Below are positions 47,442-57,095 of a DNA stretch of 64,000 nucleotides, in pieces. The stretch covers positions 219,847 to 283,846 of the forward strand of contig JBHGBD010000005.1 in assembly GCA_041946825.1 (NCBI GenBank). Reading direction: 5' to 3'. The notes below the pieces were generated by a model. That model made no database searches and was not told the origin of the DNA. It worked only from the letters and a program-made list of their open reading frames with translations. The DNA comes from CAZTHM01 sp041946825. GTDB taxonomy: Bacteria; Acidobacteriota; Terriglobia; UBA7540. Each line of letters opens with the position of its first letter. Position 1 is the stretch's first letter. The position numbers were made by a program, and so were the translations under genes.

Positions 47442-48431
47442 GTGCCCGATCTTGATGTGACGGTGGTCGGCGAGCTCAACCTCGACCTCATTCTCTACGG
47501 CCTTCCCGAAGAACTCGAACCGGAACGCGAGCTGCTGGCCAACGGCTTGAGTCTTACGCTGGGAAGTTCGTCGGCGATTTTCGCGCATAACCTGGCAACC
47601 TTTGGAACGCGCGTGGGCTTCATCTCCCGAATCGGGACCGACCCTTTGGGCGAGATTGCCCTCGCGCGGCTGGCGGAGGGAGGAGTGGATGTTTCCAGGG
47701 TCCGGAAGGTCAGCGGATCCACGTCCACGGGCCTGAGCGTGATTCTTCCCCGCGCCAGGTTCCGCAATATTCTCACCTATGCCGGAACGATGTTTGAGAT
47801 GTGCTTCGAGGATCTCGATATCGATTACCTGGCTTCCGCGCGGCATTTCAATCTGTCGTCATTCTTTCTTCATCGCGCCTTGCGGCCGCGCGTCCTTGAA
47901 CTGCTTAAGCGATTGAAGTCCGCAGGGTTGACCATTTCGCTCGACACCAATGACGATCCCGAAGACCGCTGGGAGTCCGATTTCCTGGAAGCCCTGCGCT
48001 ACGCGGATGTGTTTCTCCCCAACGCGCGGGAGGCCATGAAGATCGCAGGCGTGGGTGATCTGGACGCTGCGATCGAGAAGCTGGCCGCGCTCGTGCCGGT
48101 GCTGGCGGTGAAGCTTGGACCGGAAGGCGCTCTGGCCCAGCGCGGGAAAGAACGGTTCACCTCCCCGGCCCTCAACGTTGACGCAGTGGATCCCGTCGGC
48201 GCGGGGGACAGCTTTGATGCCGGGTTCATTCATCAGTTCGTTCGTGGGGCTGACCTGCCAACTTGCTTGTACTATGGCAATCTGGCTGGAGCGTTCTCGA
48301 CCACGCGGCCCGGCGGCACGGAGGCCTTCCGCGAGCGCGACAACCTGAAAGCTTTTCTTGACCGGCACGGAAAGCCGCCCGGGGGCGGAACACCCCGGGG
48401 CATGCAATCTCCTCTCAAGGCGAATTCATGA
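47442..48431 (+). CDS. PfkB-family carbohydrate kinase
   Basis: 329 residues, GTG start. Ribokinase fold: VTVVGELNLDLIL at the start, SSAIFAHNLATFGTRVGFISRIGTDPLG, and the ATP/catalytic motif DPVGAGDSFDAGFIHQF (catalytic Asp in GAGD). Phosphorylates a sugar or sugar acid in the cytosol. It is in an operon with SIS and DeoR genes; its stop overlaps the next amidohydrolase start (ATGA). In N-acetylgalactosamine-type pathways kinase and SIS enzyme act in series; this is a possible reading of the cluster, not shown by sequence. Confidence 0.85.
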   Translation: MPDLDVTVVGELNLDLILYGLPEELEPERELLANGLSLTLGSSSAIFAHNLATFGTRVGFISRIGTDPLGEIALARLAEGGVDVSRVRKVSGSTSTGLSVILPRARFRNILTYAGTMFEMCFEDLDIDYLASARHFNLSSFFLHRALRPRVLELLKRLKSAGLTISLDTNDDPEDRWESDFLEALRYADVFLPNAREAMKIAGVGDLDAAIEKLAALVPVLAVKLGPEGALAQRGKERFTSPALNVDAVDPVGAGDSFDAGFIHQFVRGADLPTCLYYGNLAGAFSTTRPGGTEAFRERDNLKAFLDRHGKPPGGGTPRGMQSPLKANS

Positions 48432-49282
48432 TTGACTTTCACACGCATCCAGTGCTGATTCGCGAGTTTGTCGAGAAGTACCCGAACTACGAACGCTCGG
48501 CGCGGCAGGTTTTTGACATTGGCAACAACTTTCAACCTCTCGAGACATTCTTCCTGCAGATGGATGTGGCGGGAATCGAGAAGGCCGTTCTCCTGCCGAT
48601 CGACTGCCGGCGCGCGCGTAAAGACGCGGTCAGTTCCAACGAGCAGGTGGCGGAACTCTGTGCCAGGAGCAAGCGCTTTATCGGCTTCGCGAGCGTTGAT
48701 CCGCTCCGGAAGGGGGCGGTGCGTGAACTCGAGAACGCCGCCAAGAAGATGGGGCTGAAGGGCCTCAAGCTGGATCCGGCGCTGCAGGACTTCCGGCCCG
48801 ACGCCCGGAAGGCTTACCCCGTTTATGAAGCCGCGCAAGCCCTGCGCCTCCCTCTCCTGATTCATACCGGAATGAGCTGGGCGCCGGAAACTCCTCTCGA
48901 GCGCGGATTGCCATTGCATCTCGAACATCCCATCCGCGAATTCCCCGGACTGAATTTCGTCCTCGCGCACTTCGGCTGGCCCTGGGTCTGGGAAGCCACG
49001 GCTCTGGCGTTAAAGTATCCGAACGTCTATCTCGATACTTCCTGTCTTTATTACGACAGCCCGAAGGAGTTCTATCAGTTTGTCTTCTCCAAGCAGATTC
49101 CCACAACCGTCATCGAGCGCAGCCTGCGGAACAAGATCGTCTTCGGCTCGAACTACCCGCGCGTCGAGATCAAGAACATGGTCCACGCGCTGAAATCTCT
49201 GTCCCTGACCGAGGGCTGCTTGAACAAGATCTTGCGCGAGAACGCGGAAAGGCTGCTGGGAATTGTGAAGACTGAATCGTGA
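48428..49282 (+). CDS. Amidohydrolase-2 family metal-dependent hydrolase
   Basis: 284 residues. TIM-barrel amidohydrolase: N-terminal DFHTHP metal site, LKGLKLDPALQDFRP (barrel Lys region), LLIHTGMSW (His), FVLAHFGWPW, and the late KIVFGSNYPR where family members have a conserved Asp/Asn-containing motif (FGTD/FGSN). No signal peptide, so cytosolic, unlike the two homologues at 54439 and 55627. Overlaps the kinase stop by 4 nt, hence same operon; it may act on a phosphorylated or acid sugar product. Family is certain, substrate unknown. Confidence 0.8.
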   Translation: MIDFHTHPVLIREFVEKYPNYERSARQVFDIGNNFQPLETFFLQMDVAGIEKAVLLPIDCRRARKDAVSSNEQVAELCARSKRFIGFASVDPLRKGAVRELENAAKKMGLKGLKLDPALQDFRPDARKAYPVYEAAQALRLPLLIHTGMSWAPETPLERGLPLHLEHPIREFPGLNFVLAHFGWPWVWEATALALKYPNVYLDTSCLYYDSPKEFYQFVFSKQIPTTVIERSLRNKIVFGSNYPRVEIKNMVHALKSLSLTEGCLNKILRENAERLLGIVKTES

Positions 49283-49312
49283 ATTCAGGAATTGAACAGC
49301 GGACGACTGCCC

Positions 49313-49744
49313 ATGACCATCAAGCTTGAACGCATCAAACTTCAGACGCGCAAATCCGAAGAGGCCATCGACATCACCTCAAAGGTGGACGACGTCGTTG
49401 AAAAGAGCGGCGTCAAGAACGGCGTGGTGAACGTCATGACGATGCACACTTCTTCCGGCCTGCTCGTGACCGAAGGTATTCCCTGCCTGGAGGAAGACAT
49501 CCTCACCCACTTCTCTCGCCTCTTCCCCGAGGACGAGGACTATCACCATCGCCGCTATCTCGACTACGACGGCCGCCTGGGCTTCAACGCTGACGCGCAC
49601 TTGAAGAGCGTGCTGGGCGGAATCAGCTGCATGTTCCCCATCGAGAATGGCAAGGTCGTGCGCGGCTCGCGCCAGACAATCTATTTCATGGAGTACGACG
49701 GCCCGCTTGAAAGAACTTACCTGATACAAGTCCTTGGCGAGTGA
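49313..49744 (+). CDS. YjbQ-family protein (secondary thiamine-phosphate synthase type)
   Basis: 143 residues from ATG 49313. UPF0047/YjbQ fold: GVVNVMTMHTSSGLLV (His in MHTS), EEDILTHFSRLFPEDEDYHHRRYLDYDGRLGFNADAHLKSVLGG and VRGSRQTIYFMEYDGPLERTYLIQVLGE. Members have weak thiamine-phosphate synthase activity; the physiological role is unclear. The metal ligands (H, HH and H) are present. It follows the amidohydrolase by 30 bp and may be in the same operon. Confidence 0.85.
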   Translation: MTIKLERIKLQTRKSEEAIDITSKVDDVVEKSGVKNGVVNVMTMHTSSGLLVTEGIPCLEEDILTHFSRLFPEDEDYHHRRYLDYDGRLGFNADAHLKSVLGGISCMFPIENGKVVRGSRQTIYFMEYDGPLERTYLIQVLGE

Positions 49745-49749
49745 GGGAA

Positions 49750-49828
49750 GAGGTTACAGGTGGCGGCAAACAGGCTTGCCCTCGACGGCGGCCAACGCCT
49801 TTGGGGAGTTGCCACCTGTCACCCGTGA
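49750..49828. repeat. GGTTACAGGTGGC / GCCACCTGTCACC hairpin
   Basis: Arms of about 13 bp with one mismatch, loop about 45 bp, between convergent genes. Half-way between a terminator and the window's repeat families; no T run. Confidence 0.7.
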
Positions 49829-49862
49829 TCCGTCCCTTCCCCTCGCCCCGCTGAACTGAAAC

Positions 49863-52109
49863 CTACATCCTGGAGACTTCTAACATCAAATGATGGCGGA
49901 ACTCGGTCGCAAGCCTGGGGCTTGAGCTGTCGAGCGTCCCCAGGTCATTGCCATTTTCGTACTCCAACACGCGATACTTTCCCGGTTGCAGTCCGCGTAG
50001 TTCGACCTCGCCTTTCCACGGTTTGTCCGGCTCAGGGGCAAAGAAGGCGTAGTACATTTTCCCGTCTTTCTCAATCGCGTAACCTTCAGGAACGTCATAC
50101 CCGATCGTATAAAAGTTGCGGAATACGCCTCGGGAAAGCATCTTGGCGTTGTAGAGGTCGATCCACTTCTTCCAGTGCGCCTCTTTTTCTGGCGTCAGAA
50201 AGACGTTTTTGAACGGGGGCCCGTAATCCGGCCAGGTGAATTTGGTGCCCAGCACGCCACCCAGCCCGACCGTCGAGGCAAAGTCGCTTCCTGACTCCAG
50301 ATAATCCTGCCCGACTCGGCGCATGGCGCTCAGCTCGACGTGGTCGCCGTACACCGCGGCCTGCGGTCCCATCAGGGCTTTATACATCTTGATCCGGTGG
50401 CGGACCTGGACGGCGCCCACGGGATCCGCCGTGACCGCCTGATCCATGTAGGGCAGCCAGGCGAAGTTCGGCGAGGTACCGCAAGGGCAGACCTGGGTCA
50501 CACTGTCGGGTTTCAAGCGCCGCGTGGTTTCGAAGATCACTTTGAAGACGTCCGCCATGGCGCGAATGGAGTCCTCCGGCGATTGGTGATGGTGCTTGGG
50601 GTTATAGCAAGCGGGCATGGTGAAGCACATGTCGAGCTTATGGCCGTCAAAATCCCATTCGTGGATGAATTTCTCCGTCAGTTTACGGTAATACTCCTGC
50701 ACTTCCGGCAGCGCCGGGCAGAGCGCGGCGCGATTCAAGAACAAACGCGCGGGCTTTCCGTCTCGCCCGAGGATCAGCCAGTCGGGATGCTCTTGCAGAA
50801 CTTTCGCCGGAATCTTCTGCTGCGCGCGCGCCGCCGCTGAACGTTCCTCCGGGCCGATAGGTTCCCACGCCTGCCCGTCGCTGACCGCCAACGGCAGCCA
50901 CCAGAGCTGCACCTTGATGCCCTCGCGATGATATTCGTCCACAAGCTTCTTAATCGTCTCGCGCGTGAAGGTTTCGGGCCGCGGCTCCCAGTCGCCGAAA
51001 TTGTTGAACCAGCGGTAATCGAGGGTCGCCCACTTGAAACCCAATTCTTTGAGCTTGGGGATCGTACCCAGCATCTGCGCCAGCGTCACGTCGGAGCGAT
51101 ATCCCCACCCGCACCAGTTCGCTTCGTAATCCCCGTTCGTGGGAGCCGGGATCTTCCAGCCTTGTTTCGCCAGCCCCCGCGCGTACATGCTCAATGGCTC
51201 GTAGAAGTCGCCTTCATAGACGGCCAGAAATGTTCTTGGCGTGGAGTAGCTCTTGCCTGGAACGAGCTTCTCCTGCGTGTCTACGGCGATGGAGGCCGAC
51301 ACCCTCTGATCGCCTTCGACACGAACCGGGATCGAAAGCACCTGTTCCGTCGGCTCCAAGTGCCCAATCGCCTCGCCCACCGAAGCGCTCCACAGGGCCA
51401 CAACCGGAACGCCGCCGCCCGCCCCGCTCTTGGAGATCGCGCCCATCACATTCGGCTGCGAGAAATTCCTCGCAATCCTGATGACGTTGTCTTTTCCCCA
51501 GTCGTAGCTCGTCCCGAAAAAGCCCCACATCGCGAAAGGCGCAGAGCGCGTGTCCACGAGCCGCGCGTCCAGCCGGCGCCGGTTCACCTCGACACGCTTC
51601 ATCTCGAGCGGCGCCGGGCCGCTGTTAGTGAAGCTCACGGACGTCATCAGCATGTTGGGGGAATCCGATTCAGCGTCAATCACGGCTCCCATCTTCAGCT
51701 CAGGGCGGCTCGCACTGGCCCCGGAAATCGAAATGACCTTCGACCCGCCCGCCGAGTCAGACACCTTGGCGGTGGCCAGGTCCAGGGTGAAGTCACTTAT
51801 CTCCTTGCCATCAATCATAACCAGCCTGCTCCCGGCCCCGGCGACATCCGAGCTCATCGACAGGCGCTTTTCACCCTTGAGCAGATACGCGCGGACATAA
51901 CCCGATGAAAGAACCTCGAACTCCGCCGACTGGCTTTTGATCATCAAGGGCCCAGCCGGATTCACGGTGACATTAAAGGTAGGCGGGGTTGGCTTCCCGG
52001 CGCTCGGAGCTGGCTTGTCGGCCTGGCACGCGAGCATCGCCGTCAACCCAACGGCGACGATCAAAGCGAAAGGAGCGTGGTACGAAGGCAACGTCCTCTG
52101 TGGCTTCAT
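49863..52109 (-). CDS. GH36-like glycoside hydrolase lipoprotein (copy 1)
   Basis: 748 residues. Leader ends TAMLACQADK, a lipobox-like site, so probably a surface or periplasmic lipoprotein. N-terminal beta-sandwich, then a TIM barrel with WCGWGYRSDVTLAQM, LKELGFKWATLDYRWFNNFGDWEP (first catalytic region), FDGHKLDMCFTMPACY (nucleophile Asp in KLD) and TQVCPCGTSP. This fits GH36/GH27-type alpha-galactosidase or alpha-N-acetylgalactosaminidase. The next upstream gene (52183) is a close paralogue of similar length; both share WCGWGY and the KLD and CPCGT motifs. AGGAGGACACG precedes the ATG. Exact sugar specificity unknown. Confidence 0.8.
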   Translation of the reverse strand: MKPQRTLPSYHAPFALIVAVGLTAMLACQADKPAPSAGKPTPPTFNVTVNPAGPLMIKSQSAEFEVLSSGYVRAYLLKGEKRLSMSSDVAGAGSRLVMIDGKEISDFTLDLATAKVSDSAGGSKVISISGASASRPELKMGAVIDAESDSPNMLMTSVSFTNSGPAPLEMKRVEVNRRRLDARLVDTRSAPFAMWGFFGTSYDWGKDNVIRIARNFSQPNVMGAISKSGAGGGVPVVALWSASVGEAIGHLEPTEQVLSIPVRVEGDQRVSASIAVDTQEKLVPGKSYSTPRTFLAVYEGDFYEPLSMYARGLAKQGWKIPAPTNGDYEANWCGWGYRSDVTLAQMLGTIPKLKELGFKWATLDYRWFNNFGDWEPRPETFTRETIKKLVDEYHREGIKVQLWWLPLAVSDGQAWEPIGPEERSAAARAQQKIPAKVLQEHPDWLILGRDGKPARLFLNRAALCPALPEVQEYYRKLTEKFIHEWDFDGHKLDMCFTMPACYNPKHHHQSPEDSIRAMADVFKVIFETTRRLKPDSVTQVCPCGTSPNFAWLPYMDQAVTADPVGAVQVRHRIKMYKALMGPQAAVYGDHVELSAMRRVGQDYLESGSDFASTVGLGGVLGTKFTWPDYGPPFKNVFLTPEKEAHWKKWIDLYNAKMLSRGVFRNFYTIGYDVPEGYAIEKDGKMYYAFFAPEPDKPWKGEVELRGLQPGKYRVLEYENGNDLGTLDSSSPRLATEFRHHLMLEVSRM

Positions 52110-52182
52110 CGTGTCCTCCTGTCACCCGGACCCATCCCGCCCTTGGGATCGCCGCTTCCGGCCCTCCAGCACGATCCCGCCG

Positions 52183-54426
52183 TCAAAGCTTGCTCGTTTC
52201 GAGCAACAGATGGTGCGTGAACCGCACGGCGAGTTTGGCGTTGGGGGCCGTTACCGTGCCCAGGTCTTTTCCCTCCGCGTAGTCGGTCACGTGGTATTTC
52301 CCCGGCTCGAGTCCGCGCAACTCCACGTCACCTTTCCACAATTTCTCAGGATCGGGAGCAAAGAAGGCGTAATACATCTTTCCGTCTTTCGCAATCGCAT
52401 AACCTTCCGGCACATCATATCCGAGCGTATAAAGGTTCAAGAACGTTCCCCGCGATAACATCTTGGTGTTATAGATCCCGGTCCATTTCTTCCAGAGCGC
52501 TTCCTTGGCGGGCGTCAGGAAAACATTCTTGAACTTCGGCCCGTAGTCCGGCCAGGTGAATTTAGTCCCCACGACCCCGCCCGGCCCGATGGTGGATGCG
52601 AAGTCTTTCCCGATCTCCTCGTAACCCCCTGCCGTGCGGGGCATCTCGGAGAGTTCCACATGGTCGCCGTAGACCGCGGCCTCGGCGCCCAGCAGGGCCT
52701 TATACATCTTGATTCTTCTCCGCACCTGCACGGCCCCGACCGGGTCGGCCGTGACAGCCTGGTCCATGTAGGGCAACCAGGCGAGATTCGGCGTTGTCCC
52801 GCAGGGACAGCTCTGCGTCACGCTTTCGGGTTTGAGCGCTCGCGTGGTCTCAAATATCGTTTTATAGACTTCTCCCATGGCGTTGATGGAGTCGTTGGGC
52901 GACTGGTGATGGTGTTTGGGGTTATAGCAGGCGGGCAAGCTGAAGATGTTATCCAACTTATGACCGTCGAATCCCCAATCGCGGATGAACCTCTCCGTGA
53001 GTTGTTGGTGATAAGCCTGCACTTCCGGCAGCGCCGGGCAGAGCGCTGCCAAGCGCCGAGTCATGCGCGCGTGATTCCCGTTCTTATCGAGGATCAGCCA
53101 GTCGGGGTGTTCAGAGACAACCTTCGCGACCTTATATGGATGACCCTCGTATCCACCCTGCCCGTCCTCAACGCCGATGGGAAGCCACCAGATCTGCACG
53201 AGCATGCCCTGCTTGTGGAAGTCGTCCACCATCTTTTTGATCGCGTCGCCGGGGAAAGTATCGGCGCGGGGCTCCCAGTCGCCGTAATTCTCGAACCAGC
53301 GGTCGTCAAGCGTCGCCCACTTGATGCCAAACTCCTTCAGCTTCGGCACCGTACCCAGCATCTGCGCTGGTGTGACGTTGGATTCATATCCCCAGCCGCA
53401 CCAGCTGATGTTGTAATCTTCGTCGGTCGGCTTCGGAATCGTCCAGCCCTCGCGCTGTAAAACGCTCGACCACAGCCGCAAGGGCTCAAAGAAATCGCCG
53501 CTGAATACCGCCACAAAGCTGCGGGGCGTTGAAAAGGTCTCGCCGGGCTTGAGAGTCGTCGCCGTGTCCATCAACATCGAAGCTTCAATGCGCCCGTCGG
53601 CCGCAACTTTGGTGGGAAGCGACAGAACCAGCGGCAGCGTCTCGACATGCCCGATCGCCTCGCCCACCGTCGCCGTCCAGAAGGCCACAACGGGAATTCC
53701 CCCGCCGAGCCCGCGGGGAGTCATCCCACCCATGAAATTCACACGGGAGAAGTTCCTGTTCAGCCTGACCACCTCGTCTTCGCCCCAGTCACGGCTGGAT
53801 CCCTGGAAGGCCATGAGGTCATATGCCGGCGCTCTTGCGTCCGCCAGCGTGGCGCTGAACCGATGGCGCTGCTCAATGACCTGATCGAGCTTGAACTCCG
53901 CCGTGCCCGTGTTCCGATAAGCGGTCGTGGTCAGGGCGATCGTCGGCGCATCGTCGTAGACCTCCACGGCGAGAATCTTCTCGATTCCAGCCGCCTCGTC
54001 CGACGAGCCGCGCCCCGTGATTTCCATGCGCTTACCGCGCGGGCCGAGTTTCCCCCGGGCGACGGAGACCTTAACATCGCCAAAATCCAGCGCAAAACCT
54101 CGGACGTCCTTGCCGCCGCTGACCACGTATCCCCCGGACGCTTCACGCCCGGGCTCAGGCTCATCGAGTGTCAGCTTCTTTCCGTCTTTCAGCAACCAGG
54201 CCTGGATGTAGCCCGAAGGCAGGATTTCAAATTCCGCCTCGCTGGTCTTGAGCACCACCGGACCGCCGGGATTCACCGTGACCGCGATCGCGGAGGTAAG
54301 GTTCGGCTCCGAAGGCGGGGATGACGTCTGCTGGCACCCGGCGAGGGCCAACACAAAACTTGCCGCGAGAACCCCGAGCACTCCCCGCTTGCATCCGGAA
54401 ATTCCAGATAAACGATAATTCCGCAT
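52183..54426 (-). CDS. GH36-like glycoside hydrolase lipoprotein (copy 2)
   Basis: 747 residues, tandem paralogue of the 49863 gene. Leader with canonical lipobox LALAGC. Motifs: WCGWGYESNVTPAQMLGTVPKL, FGIKWATLDDRWFENYGDWEPR, FDGHKLDNIFSLPACYNPKHHHQSPND (nucleophile Asp), TQSCPCGTTPNLAWLPYMDQ. The first copy has Asp-Met after KL-D while this one has Asp-Asn, and loops differ (for instance GGYEGHPYKVAKVVS here), suggesting different substrates. Same strand, 73 bp apart, presumably co-transcribed with the amidohydrolase genes upstream (54439, 55627). Confidence 0.8.
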   Translation of the reverse strand: MRNYRLSGISGCKRGVLGVLAASFVLALAGCQQTSSPPSEPNLTSAIAVTVNPGGPVVLKTSEAEFEILPSGYIQAWLLKDGKKLTLDEPEPGREASGGYVVSGGKDVRGFALDFGDVKVSVARGKLGPRGKRMEITGRGSSDEAAGIEKILAVEVYDDAPTIALTTTAYRNTGTAEFKLDQVIEQRHRFSATLADARAPAYDLMAFQGSSRDWGEDEVVRLNRNFSRVNFMGGMTPRGLGGGIPVVAFWTATVGEAIGHVETLPLVLSLPTKVAADGRIEASMLMDTATTLKPGETFSTPRSFVAVFSGDFFEPLRLWSSVLQREGWTIPKPTDEDYNISWCGWGYESNVTPAQMLGTVPKLKEFGIKWATLDDRWFENYGDWEPRADTFPGDAIKKMVDDFHKQGMLVQIWWLPIGVEDGQGGYEGHPYKVAKVVSEHPDWLILDKNGNHARMTRRLAALCPALPEVQAYHQQLTERFIRDWGFDGHKLDNIFSLPACYNPKHHHQSPNDSINAMGEVYKTIFETTRALKPESVTQSCPCGTTPNLAWLPYMDQAVTADPVGAVQVRRRIKMYKALLGAEAAVYGDHVELSEMPRTAGGYEEIGKDFASTIGPGGVVGTKFTWPDYGPKFKNVFLTPAKEALWKKWTGIYNTKMLSRGTFLNLYTLGYDVPEGYAIAKDGKMYYAFFAPDPEKLWKGDVELRGLEPGKYHVTDYAEGKDLGTVTAPNAKLAVRFTHHLLLETSKL

Positions 54427-54438
54427 TGTAAAACCTCG

Positions 54439-55584
54439 TTATTGTTTATGTATCCCTTTAAACTGGCTGAATACCTTTTCGGCATTGCGATGATAGACCT
54501 TCTCAAGCACGTCGTTCGGAAGGTCAAGTCCGTAAATCTTCCACCGGCCCTGTTCCGGGTAGCTCCAATAGTCAAAGTACTCATCCGCGGTCTCAAGCCA
54601 GCGGAAATGGTTGCGGTACATCTCGGCGCTGGGCGCGAAATCCGTGCCGAACATGATGCGGTCCGCGTATTCGACGAAAAACCTCAGAGCGCGCCGCGGT
54701 TGGCGGCCCAACTCGGCCTCGCGCGCGCCGAACTCCACCATCACGTTGGGGTGGCGGTCGAGCAAGGCCGATACGTAGTCGAGATCTTCCGGCCAGTTCC
54801 CGACGTGCAATGAAATGAAAGTCGTATTGGGGTGCTTGGCGAACATCCGGTTGCGCGCGTCGAGAATCGCTTCCTTGGTCGGAAATTGCGGCCCGTAGAA
54901 AAGCCAGTCGGGATTGTCAATCAGCTCCTCGAATCGCTCGTTGGTATTGTCCAGCGGGCGGAAGAATGCCGCCGGGTCGGTGACGTGAATCGACACGGGA
55001 ATGCCCAGCCGCCCGCATTCCTCCCAGATCGGATCCAGCTTCGGGTCGTCCACGGTCAGAAGCTTGCCGGACTTGAAGCGCACTTGCAGGCCGAGTTCTT
55101 TAGTGATTTTCAATCCCCGCGCTCCCCGCGCCACGGCGTCGTCAATCTGCCGCACCATCTGCTGGCTGAAGTCGGGCGAATCGAGGTTCGTCCAGTCGGG
55201 CTGCGTGAACACCAGAAAGCGGTCGGGGTAGGGTTTCACCATCTCGTCGACAACTCGTTGCAGATCGTCGCCCCACCCCCCGGTCAGGATCACGATCTTC
55301 TGAATATTACAGTCGTCCATCATCTTGACAACCTTCGCCGGCGGAATGCGTTCGCTGGCGGGGCTGCGCGCGTCGTTCACGTGATTGTGAACATCAATAA
55401 CAGGAAAGCGCGCGCGGTAGACGTTGTGAACCGGCACGCGCAACATCGACTCCGGCTTGAAATCCTTCAGCAGTATCGAGCGCTTTTCCTGGCCCTTCTC
55501 GGCCTGCCCCGAAAAAGCCCACGGAGGCCCCGCAAGGGATATGATGAACAGCGGTAATACCAAGATGAGTTTTTTGTAGCTCAT
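54439..55584 (-). CDS. Exported amidohydrolase-2 family enzyme (copy 1)
   Basis: 381 residues. Signal peptide (KKLILVLPLFIISLAGPPWAFSG) then TIM-barrel amidohydrolase: FPVIDVHNHVNDARSP (His-x-His), GLKITKELGLQVRF (Lys), VSIHVTDPAAFFRP, FISLHVGNWPEDL, and IMFGTDFAPSAE (final Asp). It shares its architecture with the 55627 protein, about 40 residues longer. Predicted periplasmic. GAAGGAGCG 6-13 nt before the ATG. Next to the GH36 pair, it may hydrolyse lactone, amide or acid products of the released sugar; this is inference. Confidence 0.82.
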   Translation of the reverse strand: MSYKKLILVLPLFIISLAGPPWAFSGQAEKGQEKRSILLKDFKPESMLRVPVHNVYRARFPVIDVHNHVNDARSPASERIPPAKVVKMMDDCNIQKIVILTGGWGDDLQRVVDEMVKPYPDRFLVFTQPDWTNLDSPDFSQQMVRQIDDAVARGARGLKITKELGLQVRFKSGKLLTVDDPKLDPIWEECGRLGIPVSIHVTDPAAFFRPLDNTNERFEELIDNPDWLFYGPQFPTKEAILDARNRMFAKHPNTTFISLHVGNWPEDLDYVSALLDRHPNVMVEFGAREAELGRQPRRALRFFVEYADRIMFGTDFAPSAEMYRNHFRWLETADEYFDYWSYPEQGRWKIYGLDLPNDVLEKVYHRNAEKVFSQFKGIHKQ

Positions 55585-55626
55585 TCTTTCGCTCCTTCAA
55601 TCAAGCGTAACTGAGGCGGTTCGACT

Positions 55627-56850
55627 TCAGCTCTTGAGGCCCAGCATCTGCGCGGCGTTGTCGTGGTACACCTTGCGAAGGATCTTGTCCGGCAATCCCA
55701 AACCGTAAATCCGCCAGCGGCCCTGCGGAGGCACGGGCGCCGGCGCGTAATCAAAGTATTCGTCCTCCGTCTCGAGGAAGCGGTAATAGATCTCGTAGAG
55801 CGCGTCGCCGAAAATCTGCTGTGGCGTCTCCAGGCCCTCGGGAGGAGGCACCGCGTCGGTGCCAAACATGATGCGGTCCTGGTATCTGTCAAAGAATTTG
55901 CGCGCCGCGCGCGGCTGCCGACCCAGTTCGCCGATGCGCGCGCCCAACTCCACCGACATGTTGGGGAAACGGTTCATGCATTCCGAAACGAAACCGAGAT
56001 CTTCCGCGTCATTGCCAACATGCAGCGTGTTGAAATGAGTCTTCGGATGCCGGGCATACACGCGGTTGCGGGATTCCTGCAATTCTCGATTGCTGGGAAA
56101 ATCCTTGCCGTGGAACGACCAGTCGGGGTGGTTGTTGAGTTCCTCGAAGCGTTCGTTGAAGCGGTCGATGGGAAGAAAGAAGGCTTCAGGATCGGAGATG
56201 TGAATCGACACAGGAATCTTGAGCGCGGCACAGACTTCCCACATCGGGTCAAACCTGCGGTCGTCAACCTTGACGAGCGGGCCGCTTGTAACCTGCTCTC
56301 GCAGATAGAGGCCCAGCGTTTTGGTGATCTTCAGACCCCGGGCACCGGCCTTGTGCGCGCGGACGATTTCATCCGCCTGAAGCTGACTGTACCCGGGTTC
56401 ATTGATCCGGTGCCACTGCGGTTCAGTGAAGATCAGGAATCGGTCGGGATGGGCCGCTTGATATTTCTGGATGGCTTCTTCCATGCCGGCGCCGTATCCG
56501 CCCGTGAGGTTCACCATCGTCTGGATATTCTTTCGATCCATCACCGCCAGAAGCTCCTGCGGCGTGGCCATGAACTTCAACGTTGTGTCGCGGCCATTCG
56601 CGCCCTCGCTCCCGGAGAGCCAAGCAAAATGCGTGTGGACGTCAATGACCGGATAGCGCGAGCGCGGCACTTGGTGTTCCGGCGCGTGCAACATGCTCTT
56701 GGGCTGGTAGTCGCTCAAGTCGAGCGCCATCTTCCCTCCCGCGCTGGGAGCGGGCGCCTTCGCGACGCCGCGGCCTCGCGCGCCTCGAGGCGCAGCCAGC
56801 GATGCTCCCACTCCACCCAACCATTGTCGGCGGTTCATAGTCCTGGTCAT
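55627..56850 (-). CDS. Tat-exported amidohydrolase-2 family enzyme (copy 2)
   Basis: 407 residues. The N-terminus has a twin-arginine signal (NRRQWLGGVGASLAAP), so export folded with metal. Core motifs: YPVIDVHTHFAWLS (His-x-His), GLKITKTLGLYL, VSIHISDPEAFFLP, FNTLHVGNDAEDL and IMFGTDAVPPPEG. Paralogous to the 54439 gene: same block order, similar FFxP-FNERFEELNNHPDW insert. AAGGAGA is close before ATG 56850, though ATG 56838 is also possible. Same-strand cluster with GH36 genes. Confidence 0.82.
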   Translation of the reverse strand: MTRTMNRRQWLGGVGASLAAPRGARGRGVAKAPAPSAGGKMALDLSDYQPKSMLHAPEHQVPRSRYPVIDVHTHFAWLSGSEGANGRDTTLKFMATPQELLAVMDRKNIQTMVNLTGGYGAGMEEAIQKYQAAHPDRFLIFTEPQWHRINEPGYSQLQADEIVRAHKAGARGLKITKTLGLYLREQVTSGPLVKVDDRRFDPMWEVCAALKIPVSIHISDPEAFFLPIDRFNERFEELNNHPDWSFHGKDFPSNRELQESRNRVYARHPKTHFNTLHVGNDAEDLGFVSECMNRFPNMSVELGARIGELGRQPRAARKFFDRYQDRIMFGTDAVPPPEGLETPQQIFGDALYEIYYRFLETEDEYFDYAPAPVPPQGRWRIYGLGLPDKILRKVYHDNAAQMLGLKS

Positions 56851-57095
56851 TCTCCTTATGAGATGAATTCGTGCTCATCGAACGCACACGGAGAGCCCAT
56901 AACTACTACTTTTCAGCGATGTTTTCAATGCGCGTCGAGGCCAATTTGCCATCGTTTCGAGTGGGCGGCTGCTCGCTCAAACGCAAATCCAGAACCGGGG
57001 CGCTTTGCCTCCTTGACAGGGCCCGATTTTTCCGACAGCATTCGGCCCCAGCGATATTGGGCTTGCCCGGAATTTTCAGGTCGTAAGGAGAAACG

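Noticed and set aside
57013..57041. TTGACA before ggt as a promoter
   Set aside because: The position 17 bp on reads CAGCAT, a poor -10; not supported enough to list.
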